Shown piece by piece: positions 18,695 through 26,947 of a DNA stretch of 51,398 nucleotides (its first letter is position 1; the number at the start of each line of letters is the position of its first letter). The position numbers and the translations under genes are program-made. The notes under the pieces are model-generated. The model saw only the letters and a list, made by a program, of their open reading frames with translations, did no database searches and was not told the origin of the DNA. The DNA comes from Flavobacteriales bacterium (lineage in GTDB: Bacteria; Bacteroidota; Bacteroidia; Flavobacteriales_D; CAJJDF01): assembly GCA_020630395.1 (NCBI GenBank), contig JAHDBM010000017.1:1-51398 (forward strand), written 5' to 3'.

Positions 18695-21634
18695 TTATCG
18701 CTTTAATTGATTTGCTTTAACATTTGCAGCATCTAACACCTGTTGTGCTCTTTTATCTGCTTCAGTTTCTAGCTTGTTTGCTTTATCATCAGCTTGATTT
18801 TTTGAAATATCGCCAGCAGCATTCGCTTTTTCAACTGCTTTTGCATACTTTTTATCAGCTTCAATTCTCATAGCTTTAGCTGCTGCTTGTTTCCCTATTT
18901 TTTCAAGCGGATTCTTAGCACTTTTCTCCACATCATCTGCGGCTTTATAGGCTTGCGCTTTCAAATTATCGGCAACTTTTAATGCTTCTGCTTTAGCTTT
19001 TTCTGACGCAGCTTTTCCTTCAACTCTTAATTTATCAGCTTTTACTTTTGCTTCCGTTCTTATTTTATCTGCTTGTGCCTGTGCATCAGCTAAAATTTTG
19101 TCTATTTCAGCATTAAACGTCTTTTTAATGGTATCGAGCACTTTGTCTTTAATATTGTTAACTAAATCTGTTGCTTTACTCCTTAAATTTGTTTGAAGTT
19201 TGGGATTAGTAACTGTACCTCCAATAATTACAGAAACAGGAATAATATTAGGAACTGAAACATCTAATCCTTTAGCATTTGCTTTACCCATTATTGATTC
19301 CATAAATTCATTGGCTTTACCACCTAACTTAGCTTTAGGAACCTCCATTTCTAAATCATACTTAATCGATTGATCAAAACTGGTATAACCAGAAACATTA
19401 GTTTTCATGCCAGACAATTTAGTATCAAAAGGCTTAACTACTACCCTTCCATCTTTAAAAGCAAAGGATAAATTTAAATTTTTAAGTGTTTGCTCAGAGA
19501 TATCTTTAATTTTTAACACATCTGCTAACTTATCCAATACTTTTACCCCAGCTACTGTTAATGTGTTGGATGTTAAACCTCCAAAACCATTGATTGTGTT
19601 TAATAGTGGAGACATGGTTTGATCCAATTCAGTAGCCATATTTAAATTGGTCGATATTTTTCCTTTACATTTTTTTGCAATAGGTGCAATGGTTTCGATA
19701 GTATTAAAATATTGTACTACATGTTCTACATTTACACTTTTAATATTATAGTTAAAGTCTACTAGTGGATTTATTTTTTGTGAGTTATAACTTCCATTTA
19801 ATATAATATTACCTCCCATTGTATTCATGCTTACATTGTTCATCAATGCAGTTTCGTCTTTAATCCCAACTTTACCTTTAATATTCTTAACTGGTAAACC
19901 ATCATATATAAGTTCTTTAATATCTGCATTTAAATTCATATTGTAATTTGCTGGAACTCTAAAGACTTCTGGTTCTTCTTCTTCACTTGCTTTTTCAGCT
20001 TCATCTGCATCAGCTGTAGCAACTTCTGGGACTGACATTAATTCATCTAAGTCCATTTTATTAGAGTTAACATTAAATGTTCCTTTAAGCTCTTCATCCA
20101 TTAGTAAATACTGGAGAATATTATCAATTTTTCCATTTGCCACAATATCAGTAGTTCCCATTTGAGATTCAAATGTTTTAAGGTTAGCAAATTGAGGAGT
20201 GAACTCTACATCAGTTTTCTTTATCATAACATCATAAGTCAACTCTTTACTTTTATATAACATATTGGTTATGCCAAGCATTCCTTCTGCCTTAAAATTT
20301 TGATATTGCTCTTGCTCTAAAGCAGATAAACGCCCACCAATATGAATATCGGCATCTATCAATCCATTATATTCTTCGCCAGCAGTCATAGGCATAACTG
20401 TTTCTAATTTTTCTAAATCTAGTTTAGCTATTATATTACTTGTAATGTTAGGATCAGTAATAGGATTAGATAATTTTAATGTTGCATCTATTGGATTTTG
20501 AGCCAACTCAACATGAAACTTAGGTATATTTATTTTCATTTTATCTAGTATACCTTGTGGGTGAGTGATATTAACTTTAACATTGATGTTATCAGCTGAA
20601 TTAGGTAAATCAGGGTATTTAAAATACCCATTACCTACTGTCATATTAACATCAAAAGCTGGTAATTTATCTCCTTTCATTTCTCCTTTAACCATACCAT
20701 TTAAAGCTAAAGTTCCTTTAGTTTTAACCCCATTAAAATCGGTAAGGTATATAGAAGGAACTAATGATAAAATATTTTTAAATGCAGTTTGTTTAGACTC
20801 AAATGTTATATCCATATTCATGGATTCATCTAACAATTCAAGCCATCCATCAAAACCTAAATCCAATTCATTTATTTTAAGGTCATTTTCTTTTAATGTA
20901 TACTTTACAAATTTATCTATTGTAACATCAGCTAATAAATCGACTTTATCTTTATTCATGTAATTTATACCTGCCATTTTGTATGTTAAGGCTTCAATAC
21001 CTGTTTTAGTAGATACATCAAAAATATCTTGTGTAAAGTCTCCAGTCATTTCAAAATCTAGATTCTTTACCTTAGTATACATACCTCCTTGTTGATCGTC
21101 ATAGATTATATTAGCTTTTGCTATTGTTAAGCTTTGCAATCCAATGGCATATTGTGTCTCTTCTGAAGAAGTTTCTTCTGATTTTACTGTGCTATCGGCT
21201 TTTGCTATATCATAATTTGCAAAACCTTCTTTATCAACTATCACATTAAAAGTAGGTTCATTTAAATTGACTGCTTTTACTTCGTATTTATCTCCTGAAA
21301 TAACACTCATTAAATCTAATGTTATATCTGTACGTTTAATTTCAGCTAATCGAACACCTTCAAAATGGTCAACTCCATCAACTGTTACGTTATTGATTTC
21401 GAACGTGAAGTTGGGAAATGTACTAAATAGAGTTAAATCAAATTCTCCAAAATCTACTTTAGCATTTAACGTATTATTTACCTCTTCTTTAACAATTTCT
21501 ATTAATTTATCTTTGAAAAGAAAAGGCAATATAATCACAAGAATTAACAATAGTAAGAAGGTTATACCTGTCCATTTAAATATTCTTTTAACTATACTTT
21601 TTTTCTTTTTTTCTGAATTAAACTTTCTTGTCAT
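18695..21634 (-). CDS. AsmA-family envelope protein with long C-terminal coiled coil
   Basis: 979 residues. A basic N-terminus is followed by one membrane anchor (~19-41, WTGITFLLLLILVIILPFLF). An AsmA-like N-domain comes next (KVDFGEFDLTLFSTFPNFTF), then a long beta-strand-rich body and an AsmA C-terminal domain (~640-810). AsmA-like proteins (AsmA, TamB, YhdP) are repeating beta-groove proteins implicated in lipid movement to the outer membrane. From ~815 to the end the sequence is Ala/Lys/Glu-rich (ILADAQAQADKIRTEAKVKA), predicted as a long coiled coil, which could span the periplasm or bind a partner. It is the first gene of a two-gene unit with the T9SS cargo gene at 17269; that pairing is unusual. 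Confidence 0.88.
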   Translation of the reverse strand: MTRKFNSEKKKKSIVKRIFKWTGITFLLLLILVIILPFLFKDKLIEIVKEEVNNTLNAKVDFGEFDLTLFSTFPNFTFEINNVTVDGVDHFEGVRLAEIKRTDITLDLMSVISGDKYEVKAVNLNEPTFNVIVDKEGFANYDIAKADSTVKSEETSSEETQYAIGLQSLTIAKANIIYDDQQGGMYTKVKNLDFEMTGDFTQDIFDVSTKTGIEALTYKMAGINYMNKDKVDLLADVTIDKFVKYTLKENDLKINELDLGFDGWLELLDESMNMDITFESKQTAFKNILSLVPSIYLTDFNGVKTKGTLALNGMVKGEMKGDKLPAFDVNMTVGNGYFKYPDLPNSADNINVKVNITHPQGILDKMKINIPKFHVELAQNPIDATLKLSNPITDPNITSNIIAKLDLEKLETVMPMTAGEEYNGLIDADIHIGGRLSALEQEQYQNFKAEGMLGITNMLYKSKELTYDVMIKKTDVEFTPQFANLKTFESQMGTTDIVANGKIDNILQYLLMDEELKGTFNVNSNKMDLDELMSVPEVATADADEAEKASEEEEPEVFRVPANYNMNLNADIKELIYDGLPVKNIKGKVGIKDETALMNNVSMNTMGGNIILNGSYNSQKINPLVDFNYNIKSVNVEHVVQYFNTIETIAPIAKKCKGKISTNLNMATELDQTMSPLLNTINGFGGLTSNTLTVAGVKVLDKLADVLKIKDISEQTLKNLNLSFAFKDGRVVVKPFDTKLSGMKTNVSGYTSFDQSIKYDLEMEVPKAKLGGKANEFMESIMGKANAKGLDVSVPNIIPVSVIIGGTVTNPKLQTNLRSKATDLVNNIKDKVLDTIKKTFNAEIDKILADAQAQADKIRTEAKVKADKLRVEGKAASEKAKAEALKVADNLKAQAYKAADDVEKSAKNPLEKIGKQAAAKAMRIEADKKYAKAVEKANAAGDISKNQADDKANKLETEADKRAQQVLDAANVKANQLKR

Positions 21635-21794
21635 TTTATACTATTTTAATCGTAACGAAATTATAATAATCCTTAGTATTACCATTATTTTTAATACCAT
21701 ACTTTTCCCCATTTATTAAGAATTATTAACGTTTTACGTGTTTTGTAATTTTTCATCCAACTAGTCGTCTATATTTATAATTATACACCAAATC

Positions 21795-22385
21795 ATGAAA
21801 GATTTATTAAAAAATAAACTGAAACACACCATTTCTTACACTGATTACCGAGCTTTAGTTAAAGAAAAATTAATTAATAATGAATCTACCACTGAAAACG
21901 GAAGCGAAGCACTTGTTCATTACAGTATGTTAAATGACAAACGAATGGATAGGTTAGACAAAAAAATTGAACTAACCCAAGACATTATTGAATCTGCTAA
22001 GCATGCGAAAAAACAAACATGGATCATATTAACTGAAGGTTGGTGTGGAGATGCTGCTCAAAATATACCTGTCTTAAATAAAATTGCTGAATCAACAGAT
22101 AATATTGATTCTAAGATAATCCTCAGAGACCAACATCTTGATTTAATGAACCAGTTTTTAACAAATGGCGGGCAGTCTATACCTAAGTTAATTGCTATTA
22201 ATGAAGAGCATGAAGTATTATACACATGGGGCCCCAGACCTTCTACTGCCACTAAAATGGTAAAAGACTACAAAGCAAAACATGGTAAACTTGATGATGA
22301 GTTTAAAACTATCTTACAAAAATGGTATAATAAAGATAAAGGGGTGGATGTTATGAATGATTTTTTAAAATTATTGACCCCTTAA
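21795..22385 (+). CDS. Thioredoxin-family protein, single-cysteine type
   Basis: 196 residues, no signal peptide, so cytosolic. A thioredoxin fold is centred on WIILTEGWCGDAAQNIPVLN (W83, C84). The second Cys of the usual CxxC is replaced (CGDA), as is normal for this Bacteroidota subfamily. The later segment TNGGQSIPKLIAINEE carries the cis-Pro loop. The substrate is unknown; a monothiol redox or chaperone-type role is possible. It is divergent from the AsmA-family gene and convergent with the Mth938-fold gene, with 4 nt between the stops. Confidence 0.85.
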   Translation: MKDLLKNKLKHTISYTDYRALVKEKLINNESTTENGSEALVHYSMLNDKRMDRLDKKIELTQDIIESAKHAKKQTWIILTEGWCGDAAQNIPVLNKIAESTDNIDSKIILRDQHLDLMNQFLTNGGQSIPKLIAINEEHEVLYTWGPRPSTATKMVKDYKAKHGKLDDEFKTILQKWYNKDKGVDVMNDFLKLLTP

Positions 22386-22389
22386 TTCA

Positions 22390-22809
22390 TCAACATGTTA
22401 AATGAAAAATTGCATTTATTCTTTTAGAATAATGAGTTTTAAAATACTCAACTGCTTTTCGTGTTTTTAGCATAATTAAGGCTATTCCTTTTTCTTTAGC
22501 CTTAGATTTAACAGCTTCTGTTATTGGCAGCTTACCACTCATCCCAATTCCTATAATTAATGTGTCACAATCCCAAGGGATATTTTCTTGTAATGTTAAA
22601 GGCGTATGACCATAATCGGTTTTGAATGATTTCGAGACTTTTTTATTTCTCTTCTCAACTTCTCCATTTTTAATCACAACATCTTTTTGATAAGGTATTT
22701 TATTTATAGTGATTCTACCCCATCCTAGGTCTGTAATTTTTGGAGGTTTAATATCTTCTTGAAAAGAAAAGAAACTAAATATTATAGCTAGTGTAATAAA
22801 TGAATGCAT
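22390..22809 (-). CDS. Mth938-fold (DUF498/NDUFAF3-like) protein with N-terminal hydrophobic segment
   Basis: 139 residues. After a hydrophobic N-terminus (MHSFITLAIIFSFFSFQEDI) the sequence matches the Mth938/DUF498 fold: PPKITDLGWGRITINKIPY, DTLIIGIGMSGKLPITEAV, and KGIALIMLKTRKAVEYF. Family members are normally cytosolic or mitochondrial (NDUFAF3 assists complex I assembly); a leader that looks like a signal peptide or anchor is unusual. An alternative start past the hydrophobic segment would need to be non-canonical, so I keep the ATG at 22809. An inverted repeat lies right before the start codon. Confidence 0.8.
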   Translation of the reverse strand: MHSFITLAIIFSFFSFQEDIKPPKITDLGWGRITINKIPYQKDVVIKNGEVEKRNKKVSKSFKTDYGHTPLTLQENIPWDCDTLIIGIGMSGKLPITEAVKSKAKEKGIALIMLKTRKAVEYFKTHYSKRINAIFHLTC

Positions 22810-22811
22810 GA

Positions 22812-22836
22812 AAGTTTACCGTTATAACGTAAACTT
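22812..22836. promoter_or_regulatory. Inverted repeat at the start of the Mth938-fold gene
   Basis: AAGTTTAC and GTAAACTT, 8 bp each with a 9-nt centre that is itself nearly self-complementary (CGTTATAAC), begins 3 nt upstream of the minus-strand start codon at 22809. It may be an operator or a hairpin in the 5' leader. The rest of 22837-22966 shows nothing I recognise. Confidence 0.45.
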
Positions 22837-22965
22837 AACAAAAAGTTACAAAGATTTTTTAATAGAACAGCTTTTACTAGCCTCTAGACTTCAATCTATA
22901 TTAGGTTGATTTTATATAAAATATTGATTCTTTTTTATCTATAGCCTTCTAAAAAAGATACTTAA

Positions 22966-22999
22966 ACAAAAAAAGCCAAGCAATAGTTATTGCTCGGCT
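22966..22999 (-). terminator. rpmF: Rho-independent terminator after rpmF
   Basis: An 11-bp stem with one mismatch (AGCCAAGCAAT / ATTGCTCGGCT) at 22974-22999, loop AGTT, followed on the minus strand by TTTTTTTG. A second small hairpin (ATCACT/AGTGAT, 23005-23019) lies between it and the rpmF stop. It ends the DUF177-rpmF unit. Confidence 0.85.
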
Positions 23000-23024
23000 G
23001 TATAATCACTATTAGTGATAAAAA

Positions 23025-23222
23025 TTATGCTTCTGTAACGACTTCGTTATCAATAACAACTTTACCTTTCCAGTAAAGTTTCCCTTCGTGCCAATATGCT
23101 CTATGGCTTAAATGAAATTCCCCAGTTGTTTGACATTGAGAAATTTGTTGTTTTTTCGCTTTATAATGCGTTCTTCTCTTTCTTCTTCTCTGTGTGGATA
23201 TCTTTCGTTTAGGATGTGCCAT
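23025..23222 (-). CDS. rpmF: 50S ribosomal protein L32
   Basis: 65 residues starting [20 protein letters not shown], the standard L32 N-terminus, followed by [16 protein letters not shown]. It is a component of the large ribosomal subunit. It lies 20 nt downstream of the DUF177/YceD gene, the pairing conserved across bacteria, and is followed by a terminator, so the unit ends here. Confidence 0.97.
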   Translation of the reverse strand: MAHPKRKISTQRRRKRRTHYKAKKQQISQCQTTGEFHLSHRAYWHEGKLYWKGKVVIDNEVVTEA

Positions 23223-23242
23223 TTCGCTTTATTTATAATCGT

Positions 23243-23743
23243 TTAATTCAAATCTTTTAACTTATCCCACATGGGATTAGTTCCTGTTTGTTCTTCTTTA
23301 GGAGCAAATTTCGCTAATGCTTTTAAAACTTCTTCATTACACTTACCTTCTTCATGTGTATTTCTAAGAGGAAGACCTAGCATAAAATACTCATAAATAA
23401 ATGGTGAAACATTTATTTCAAAATCATTAGGAGGTAACACAATTACATCTTCATTAGTACTTTCTTCGTTTCCAAATTTTACAAATAATCTGTTTTCACA
23501 GTCTATTAATTGTTCCATTTGGTCTCCGCAAGTATCACAAGGTGTAACCCAATCACCAATAATATCAAAATCAAACACAAGCATTGTAGACTGTTTTTCT
23601 AAAAAAACTTTTACATCAAGATCTACATTGTAAACCTCATCTGTAAATTGCTCAAAAAATACTTGATTGATTTTATACTGAAATTCATGTTTACCGACTT
23701 TTAAACCTGAAAACTGAATTTCATATGTATTATCAAACTCCAT
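23243..23743 (-). CDS. DUF177/YceD family protein
   Basis: 166 residues, cytosolic. The pattern DTYEIQFSGLKVGKHEFQY ... PCDTCGDQMEQLIDCENRLFVKF ... NEDVIVLPPNDFEINVSPFIYEYFML is typical of DUF177 (YceD), which is encoded next to rpmF in most bacteria and is linked to 23S rRNA/50S biogenesis. Cys residues in PCDTC and DCEN could bind metal. It is co-transcribed with rpmF; a TATCTTTG box at 23771-23764 gives this pair its own promoter. Confidence 0.88.
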   Translation of the reverse strand: MEFDNTYEIQFSGLKVGKHEFQYKINQVFFEQFTDEVYNVDLDVKVFLEKQSTMLVFDFDIIGDWVTPCDTCGDQMEQLIDCENRLFVKFGNEESTNEDVIVLPPNDFEINVSPFIYEYFMLGLPLRNTHEEGKCNEEVLKALAKFAPKEEQTGTNPMWDKLKDLN

Positions 23744-23763
23744 GTTAAAGAACTTAAGGACTG

Positions 23764-23771
23764 CAAAGATA
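23764..23771 (-). promoter_or_regulatory. -7 box for DUF177-rpmF
   Basis: TATCTTTG (then CA) matches TAnnTTTG exactly, 20 nt before the start codon at 23743, inside the 66-bp gap after pdxA. No well-spaced TTG is seen for the -33 element. Confidence 0.5.
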
Positions 23772-23809
23772 TGAATATATCTTTATTTATAATAGTTATT
23801 TCAACAAAA

Positions 23810-24856
23810 TTATTTAGCTCTTCTTAATGGCAAGGGATTACTGTTCATCTCTTTCCACTGTTTTCTTGTTCTAAAAATTTCAACTGCTTGAAAAAGAGCA
23901 CTTCTAAACGAAACTTCTGATGCACCATTCTTACCAGCAATGTCATAAGCTGTACCATGATCGGGAGAAGTTCTTACAATGGGTAATCCAGCTGTATAGT
24001 TTACTCCACTCCCAAATGATAAGGTTTTAAAAGGTGCTAAGCCTTGATCGTGATACATAGCAAGTACTCCATCAAAATTTGAAAACGAACCATTTCCAAA
24101 AAATCCATCTGCGGGATAAGGGCCAAAAGCTAATATACCTTTTTGACGAGCATTCGATACTGATGGACTTACTATATCATTATCTTCCTCTCCTATCACG
24201 CCATTATCTCCTGCATGAGGATTTAAGCCTAAAACAGCTATTCTTGGTTTAATTATACCAAAATCTTTTTTTAACGATTGATTCAATAAATCTAATTTTT
24301 CTAAAATCAATTCCTTTGATAAAACTTTAGCAACTTCTTTCAAGGGAATATGACCTGTTGCCACTGCCACTTTTAATTTATCTGCTATCATTAACATTAA
24401 AACCTTATCTGCATTAGCAAAATCTGCTAAATACTCGGTATGTCCTGGATAATTAAATTCACTTGATTGCACATTCTCTTTATTGATTGGTGCTGTAACT
24501 AAAACATCTATTTTTCTATCAGCTAAATCATTAGTAGCTGCTTTTAATGATTTTATAGCATACTTACCTCCATCTGATGTTTGTTTACCTAGTTCAATCT
24601 TAACATCCTCTGTCCAACATTCTCTATAGTATATATTTTTTCCTTTAAATTCTTTATTTGGATCAGCTTTAACCAAATTCAAATCTCCTATTTTGAGTGA
24701 TTTTTTATGATAGTTAATTACTTTATTAGATGCATAAATAATTGGGATCATGAAATCTAACATTCTATTATCTACAAATGATTTTAAAATGATTTCTAAT
24801 CCAATACCATTAATATCTCCTACTGAAATTCCTACTATTACTCTTTTACTAGCCAT
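23810..24856 (-). CDS. pdxA: 4-hydroxythreonine-4-phosphate dehydrogenase
   Basis: 348 residues. It oxidises 4-phosphohydroxy-L-threonine in the DXP-dependent pyridoxal phosphate pathway, in the cytosol. The start MASKRVIVGISVGDINGIGL is typical. The three metal-binding histidines of PdxA are in place: H169 (VATGHIPL), H214 (GLNPHAGDNG) and H269 (MYHDQGLAPFK). The segment IVRTSPDHGTAYDIAGKN near the C-terminus is diagnostic. It lies upstream of DUF177-rpmF, a common Bacteroidota order, and divergent from mrp. Confidence 0.97.
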   Translation of the reverse strand: MASKRVIVGISVGDINGIGLEIILKSFVDNRMLDFMIPIIYASNKVINYHKKSLKIGDLNLVKADPNKEFKGKNIYYRECWTEDVKIELGKQTSDGGKYAIKSLKAATNDLADRKIDVLVTAPINKENVQSSEFNYPGHTEYLADFANADKVLMLMIADKLKVAVATGHIPLKEVAKVLSKELILEKLDLLNQSLKKDFGIIKPRIAVLGLNPHAGDNGVIGEEDNDIVSPSVSNARQKGILAFGPYPADGFFGNGSFSNFDGVLAMYHDQGLAPFKTLSFGSGVNYTAGLPIVRTSPDHGTAYDIAGKNGASEVSFRSALFQAVEIFRTRKQWKEMNSNPLPLRRAK

Positions 24857-24927
24857 AAATTCTATTAAACATATTTTGTATACCCTTTAAAATGCTTCAT
24901 CCTATTGAGGATTTCTATAAAAGGTGC

Positions 24928-24943
24928 TACCTTTACAAAGGTA
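24928..24943. promoter_or_regulatory. Palindrome containing a -7 box between pdxA and mrp
   Basis: TACCTTT-AC-AAAGGTA is a perfect 7-bp inverted repeat. Read on the minus strand it begins with TACCTTTG, an exact Bacteroidota -7 box (24943-24936) facing pdxA, about 80 nt before its start; on the plus strand it reads TACCTTTA facing mrp. No clear -33 element is seen on either side. It may be a shared promoter/operator. Confidence 0.4.
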
Positions 24944-24990
24944 TTTGATTTTATCAAGAATACGAAAACATATAACACTATACTAGTACA

Positions 24991-26094
24991 ATGAGTTTCA
25001 GTAAAGAAGAAGTGCTTCATGCATTAGAACATGTAATTGAACCCGATTTAAAAAAAGATATCGTTTCTTTAGGGTTAGTCTCTGATGTATCAATAGATGG
25101 GGAAAACATTCATTTGAAATTGAAAATAAGTAATCCTGCTATGCATAATAGAAAGCGGATGGAGGAAGCTGTAACGTTTAATTTAGAACGTAAATTAGGG
25201 AAAGACATAAAAGTTGTAGCAGAAATAAGCGGTATTTCTAGTCAAGAGGCAGATCCCAATTTAAGAAAAGTACTTCCAGGAGTTAAAAACATCATTGCAG
25301 TTGCAAGTGGTAAAGGTGGTGTTGGTAAATCAACCGTTACTACTAACCTTGCGATTGGCCTTGCAAAAAAAGGGTATAAAGTTGGATTAATAGATGCTGA
25401 TATTTATGGACCATCTATGCCTATAATGCTTGACTGCCCTAACGAGAAACCTGTAATGACAGAGATTGACGGAAAAAGCTATATTAAACCTATTGATACT
25501 TATGGCATTAAATTAATGTCTATTGGTTTTTTTACTGAATTAAATAAAGCAATTGTATGGAGAGGTGCTATGGCATCAAAGGCTATTCGTCAAATGTTTA
25601 TGGATACACACTGGGGTGAGTTAGATTATATGTTAATTGATTTACCTCCTGGAACTAGTGATATTCATTTAACTATAGTACAACTAGCTCCTATAACTGG
25701 TGCCGTTATCGTAAGTACACCACAAGAAATAGCACTTGCAGATGCTCGTAAGGGAATTAACATGTTTGAATTAGATAATATTAAAGTGCCTGTACTAGGC
25801 TTAGTAGAAAACATGTCTTATTTTACTCCTGCTGAACTTCCTGATAATAAGTATTACATTTTTGGCAAAGATGGAGTGAAAAACTTAGCAGAAGGAATGA
25901 ATGTTCCTTTACTTGGAGAAATACCTCTCGTACAAAGTATTCGTGAAGCTGGTGATGTCGGCAATCCTGCAGTATTACAAGAAGGTACTCCAAGTTCTAT
26001 TGCTTTCGATTTATTAGCAGCTAATGTTGTTGAACGTGTAGCTTGGAGAAATAAGAATATCGAGCCAACTAAAGTTGTAAAAATGGTTCAATAA
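24991..26094 (+). CDS. mrp: Mrp/ApbC-family P-loop ATPase
   Basis: 367 residues, cytosolic. An N-terminal DUF59/MIP18-like domain (~1-90; EEVLHALEHVIEPDLKKDIV) is followed by a deviant Walker A (GKGGVGKST, ~107-115), then DADIYGPSMP and the Walker B-like YMLIDLPPGTSDIHLT. Mrp/ApbC proteins carry and transfer Fe-S clusters. The C-terminal CxxC that binds the bridging cluster in ApbC/Nbp35 is absent here: the segment reads VENMSYFTPAELPDNKYYIFG. Its stop overlaps the start of the next gene (TAATG), so it is the first gene of a three-gene unit with two outer-membrane-type proteins. Confidence 0.92.
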   Translation: MSFSKEEVLHALEHVIEPDLKKDIVSLGLVSDVSIDGENIHLKLKISNPAMHNRKRMEEAVTFNLERKLGKDIKVVAEISGISSQEADPNLRKVLPGVKNIIAVASGKGGVGKSTVTTNLAIGLAKKGYKVGLIDADIYGPSMPIMLDCPNEKPVMTEIDGKSYIKPIDTYGIKLMSIGFFTELNKAIVWRGAMASKAIRQMFMDTHWGELDYMLIDLPPGTSDIHLTIVQLAPITGAVIVSTPQEIALADARKGINMFELDNIKVPVLGLVENMSYFTPAELPDNKYYIFGKDGVKNLAEGMNVPLLGEIPLVQSIREAGDVGNPAVLQEGTPSSIAFDLLAANVVERVAWRNKNIEPTKVVKMVQ

Positions 26095-26909
26095 TGAAAA
26101 GACTGATACTATTTCTTTTGATTATTAATTCAATTTCAGTTTTTTCGCAAAATTGGACAAAGAATAACAATTTTTACATTTCTTGGGGGTATAATCGCTC
26201 GCATTTTGCTTTAAGCAACATTCATCTTACTGGACCTGGATATGATTTTAAACTTAAAGGTGTTCATGCTGCTGATCGTCCTTCTAAATTTGAGCCAAAA
26301 GTATACTTTAACCCTGCTTTATTATCTATACCTCAATTTAATTTTAGAATGGGGTATTTCATAAATGAGAATTGGGCTATTTCTTTAGGATATGACCACA
26401 TGAAATACGTAGTAGAACAAGATCAAAAAGTCCCCATATACGGAACCATTGATTCGTCTGCTACTACAGATTACAATGGCATTTACAATGGAGAACTCAT
26501 TAAACTAGAGCAAGACTTTCTTAAATATGAACATACTGACGGACTAAATTTTGCTTCCATTGCATTAGAATATCATGACCATATATTTCAAACATCCAAA
26601 CAAAACTTCACAATTGATTTCTTTGGAAGCATAGAAGTGGGCGGAGTAATTCCTAAAACATGGGCTAGATTATTTGATAAAAGAGGGACGGATGCCTATC
26701 ATCTAGCAGGAGGTGGAATTGCTGGTTCTATTGGCTCAAGGTTCTACTTTTTTAAACATTTTTATATTCATATTGGTGGTAAAACAGGTATATTATTTAT
26801 GCCTAATGTTGCTACAAATGCTCTAGCTGAAGACAAAGCATCTCAAAACATTAATTTTTATGAAGGTTATTTTCAATTTGGTGGCATATTCTCCTTATCA
26901 AAAAAATAA
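26094..26909 (+). CDS. Outer-membrane beta-barrel-like protein, paralogue 1
   Basis: 271 residues. A signal peptide (MKRLILFLLIINSISVFSQ) precedes a beta-rich body with alternating aromatic strands: NNFYISWGYNRSHFALSNI, FNFRMGYFINENWAISLGYD, and a C-terminal strand ending YFQFGGIFSLSKK. This resembles a family of Bacteroidota outer-membrane proteins of unknown function with a WGYNR motif. It starts inside the mrp stop codon (TAATG), so translation is coupled. It is paralogous to the next gene. Confidence 0.72.
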   Translation: MKRLILFLLIINSISVFSQNWTKNNNFYISWGYNRSHFALSNIHLTGPGYDFKLKGVHAADRPSKFEPKVYFNPALLSIPQFNFRMGYFINENWAISLGYDHMKYVVEQDQKVPIYGTIDSSATTDYNGIYNGELIKLEQDFLKYEHTDGLNFASIALEYHDHIFQTSKQNFTIDFFGSIEVGGVIPKTWARLFDKRGTDAYHLAGGGIAGSIGSRFYFFKHFYIHIGGKTGILFMPNVATNALAEDKASQNINFYEGYFQFGGIFSLSKK

Positions 26910-26947
26910 CTTATATTTAAACCAATCAGTTAATCTAATAAGATCTT

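Noticed and set aside
20565-21719. Plus-strand frames opposite the AsmA-family gene
   Set aside because: Antisense shadows; the minus-strand protein has a clear domain structure.
21721-21780. TTTTG and TATATTTA upstream of the thioredoxin-like gene as a promoter
   Set aside because: The -7 box has a mismatch at its last base and the spacer of 24 nt is too long.
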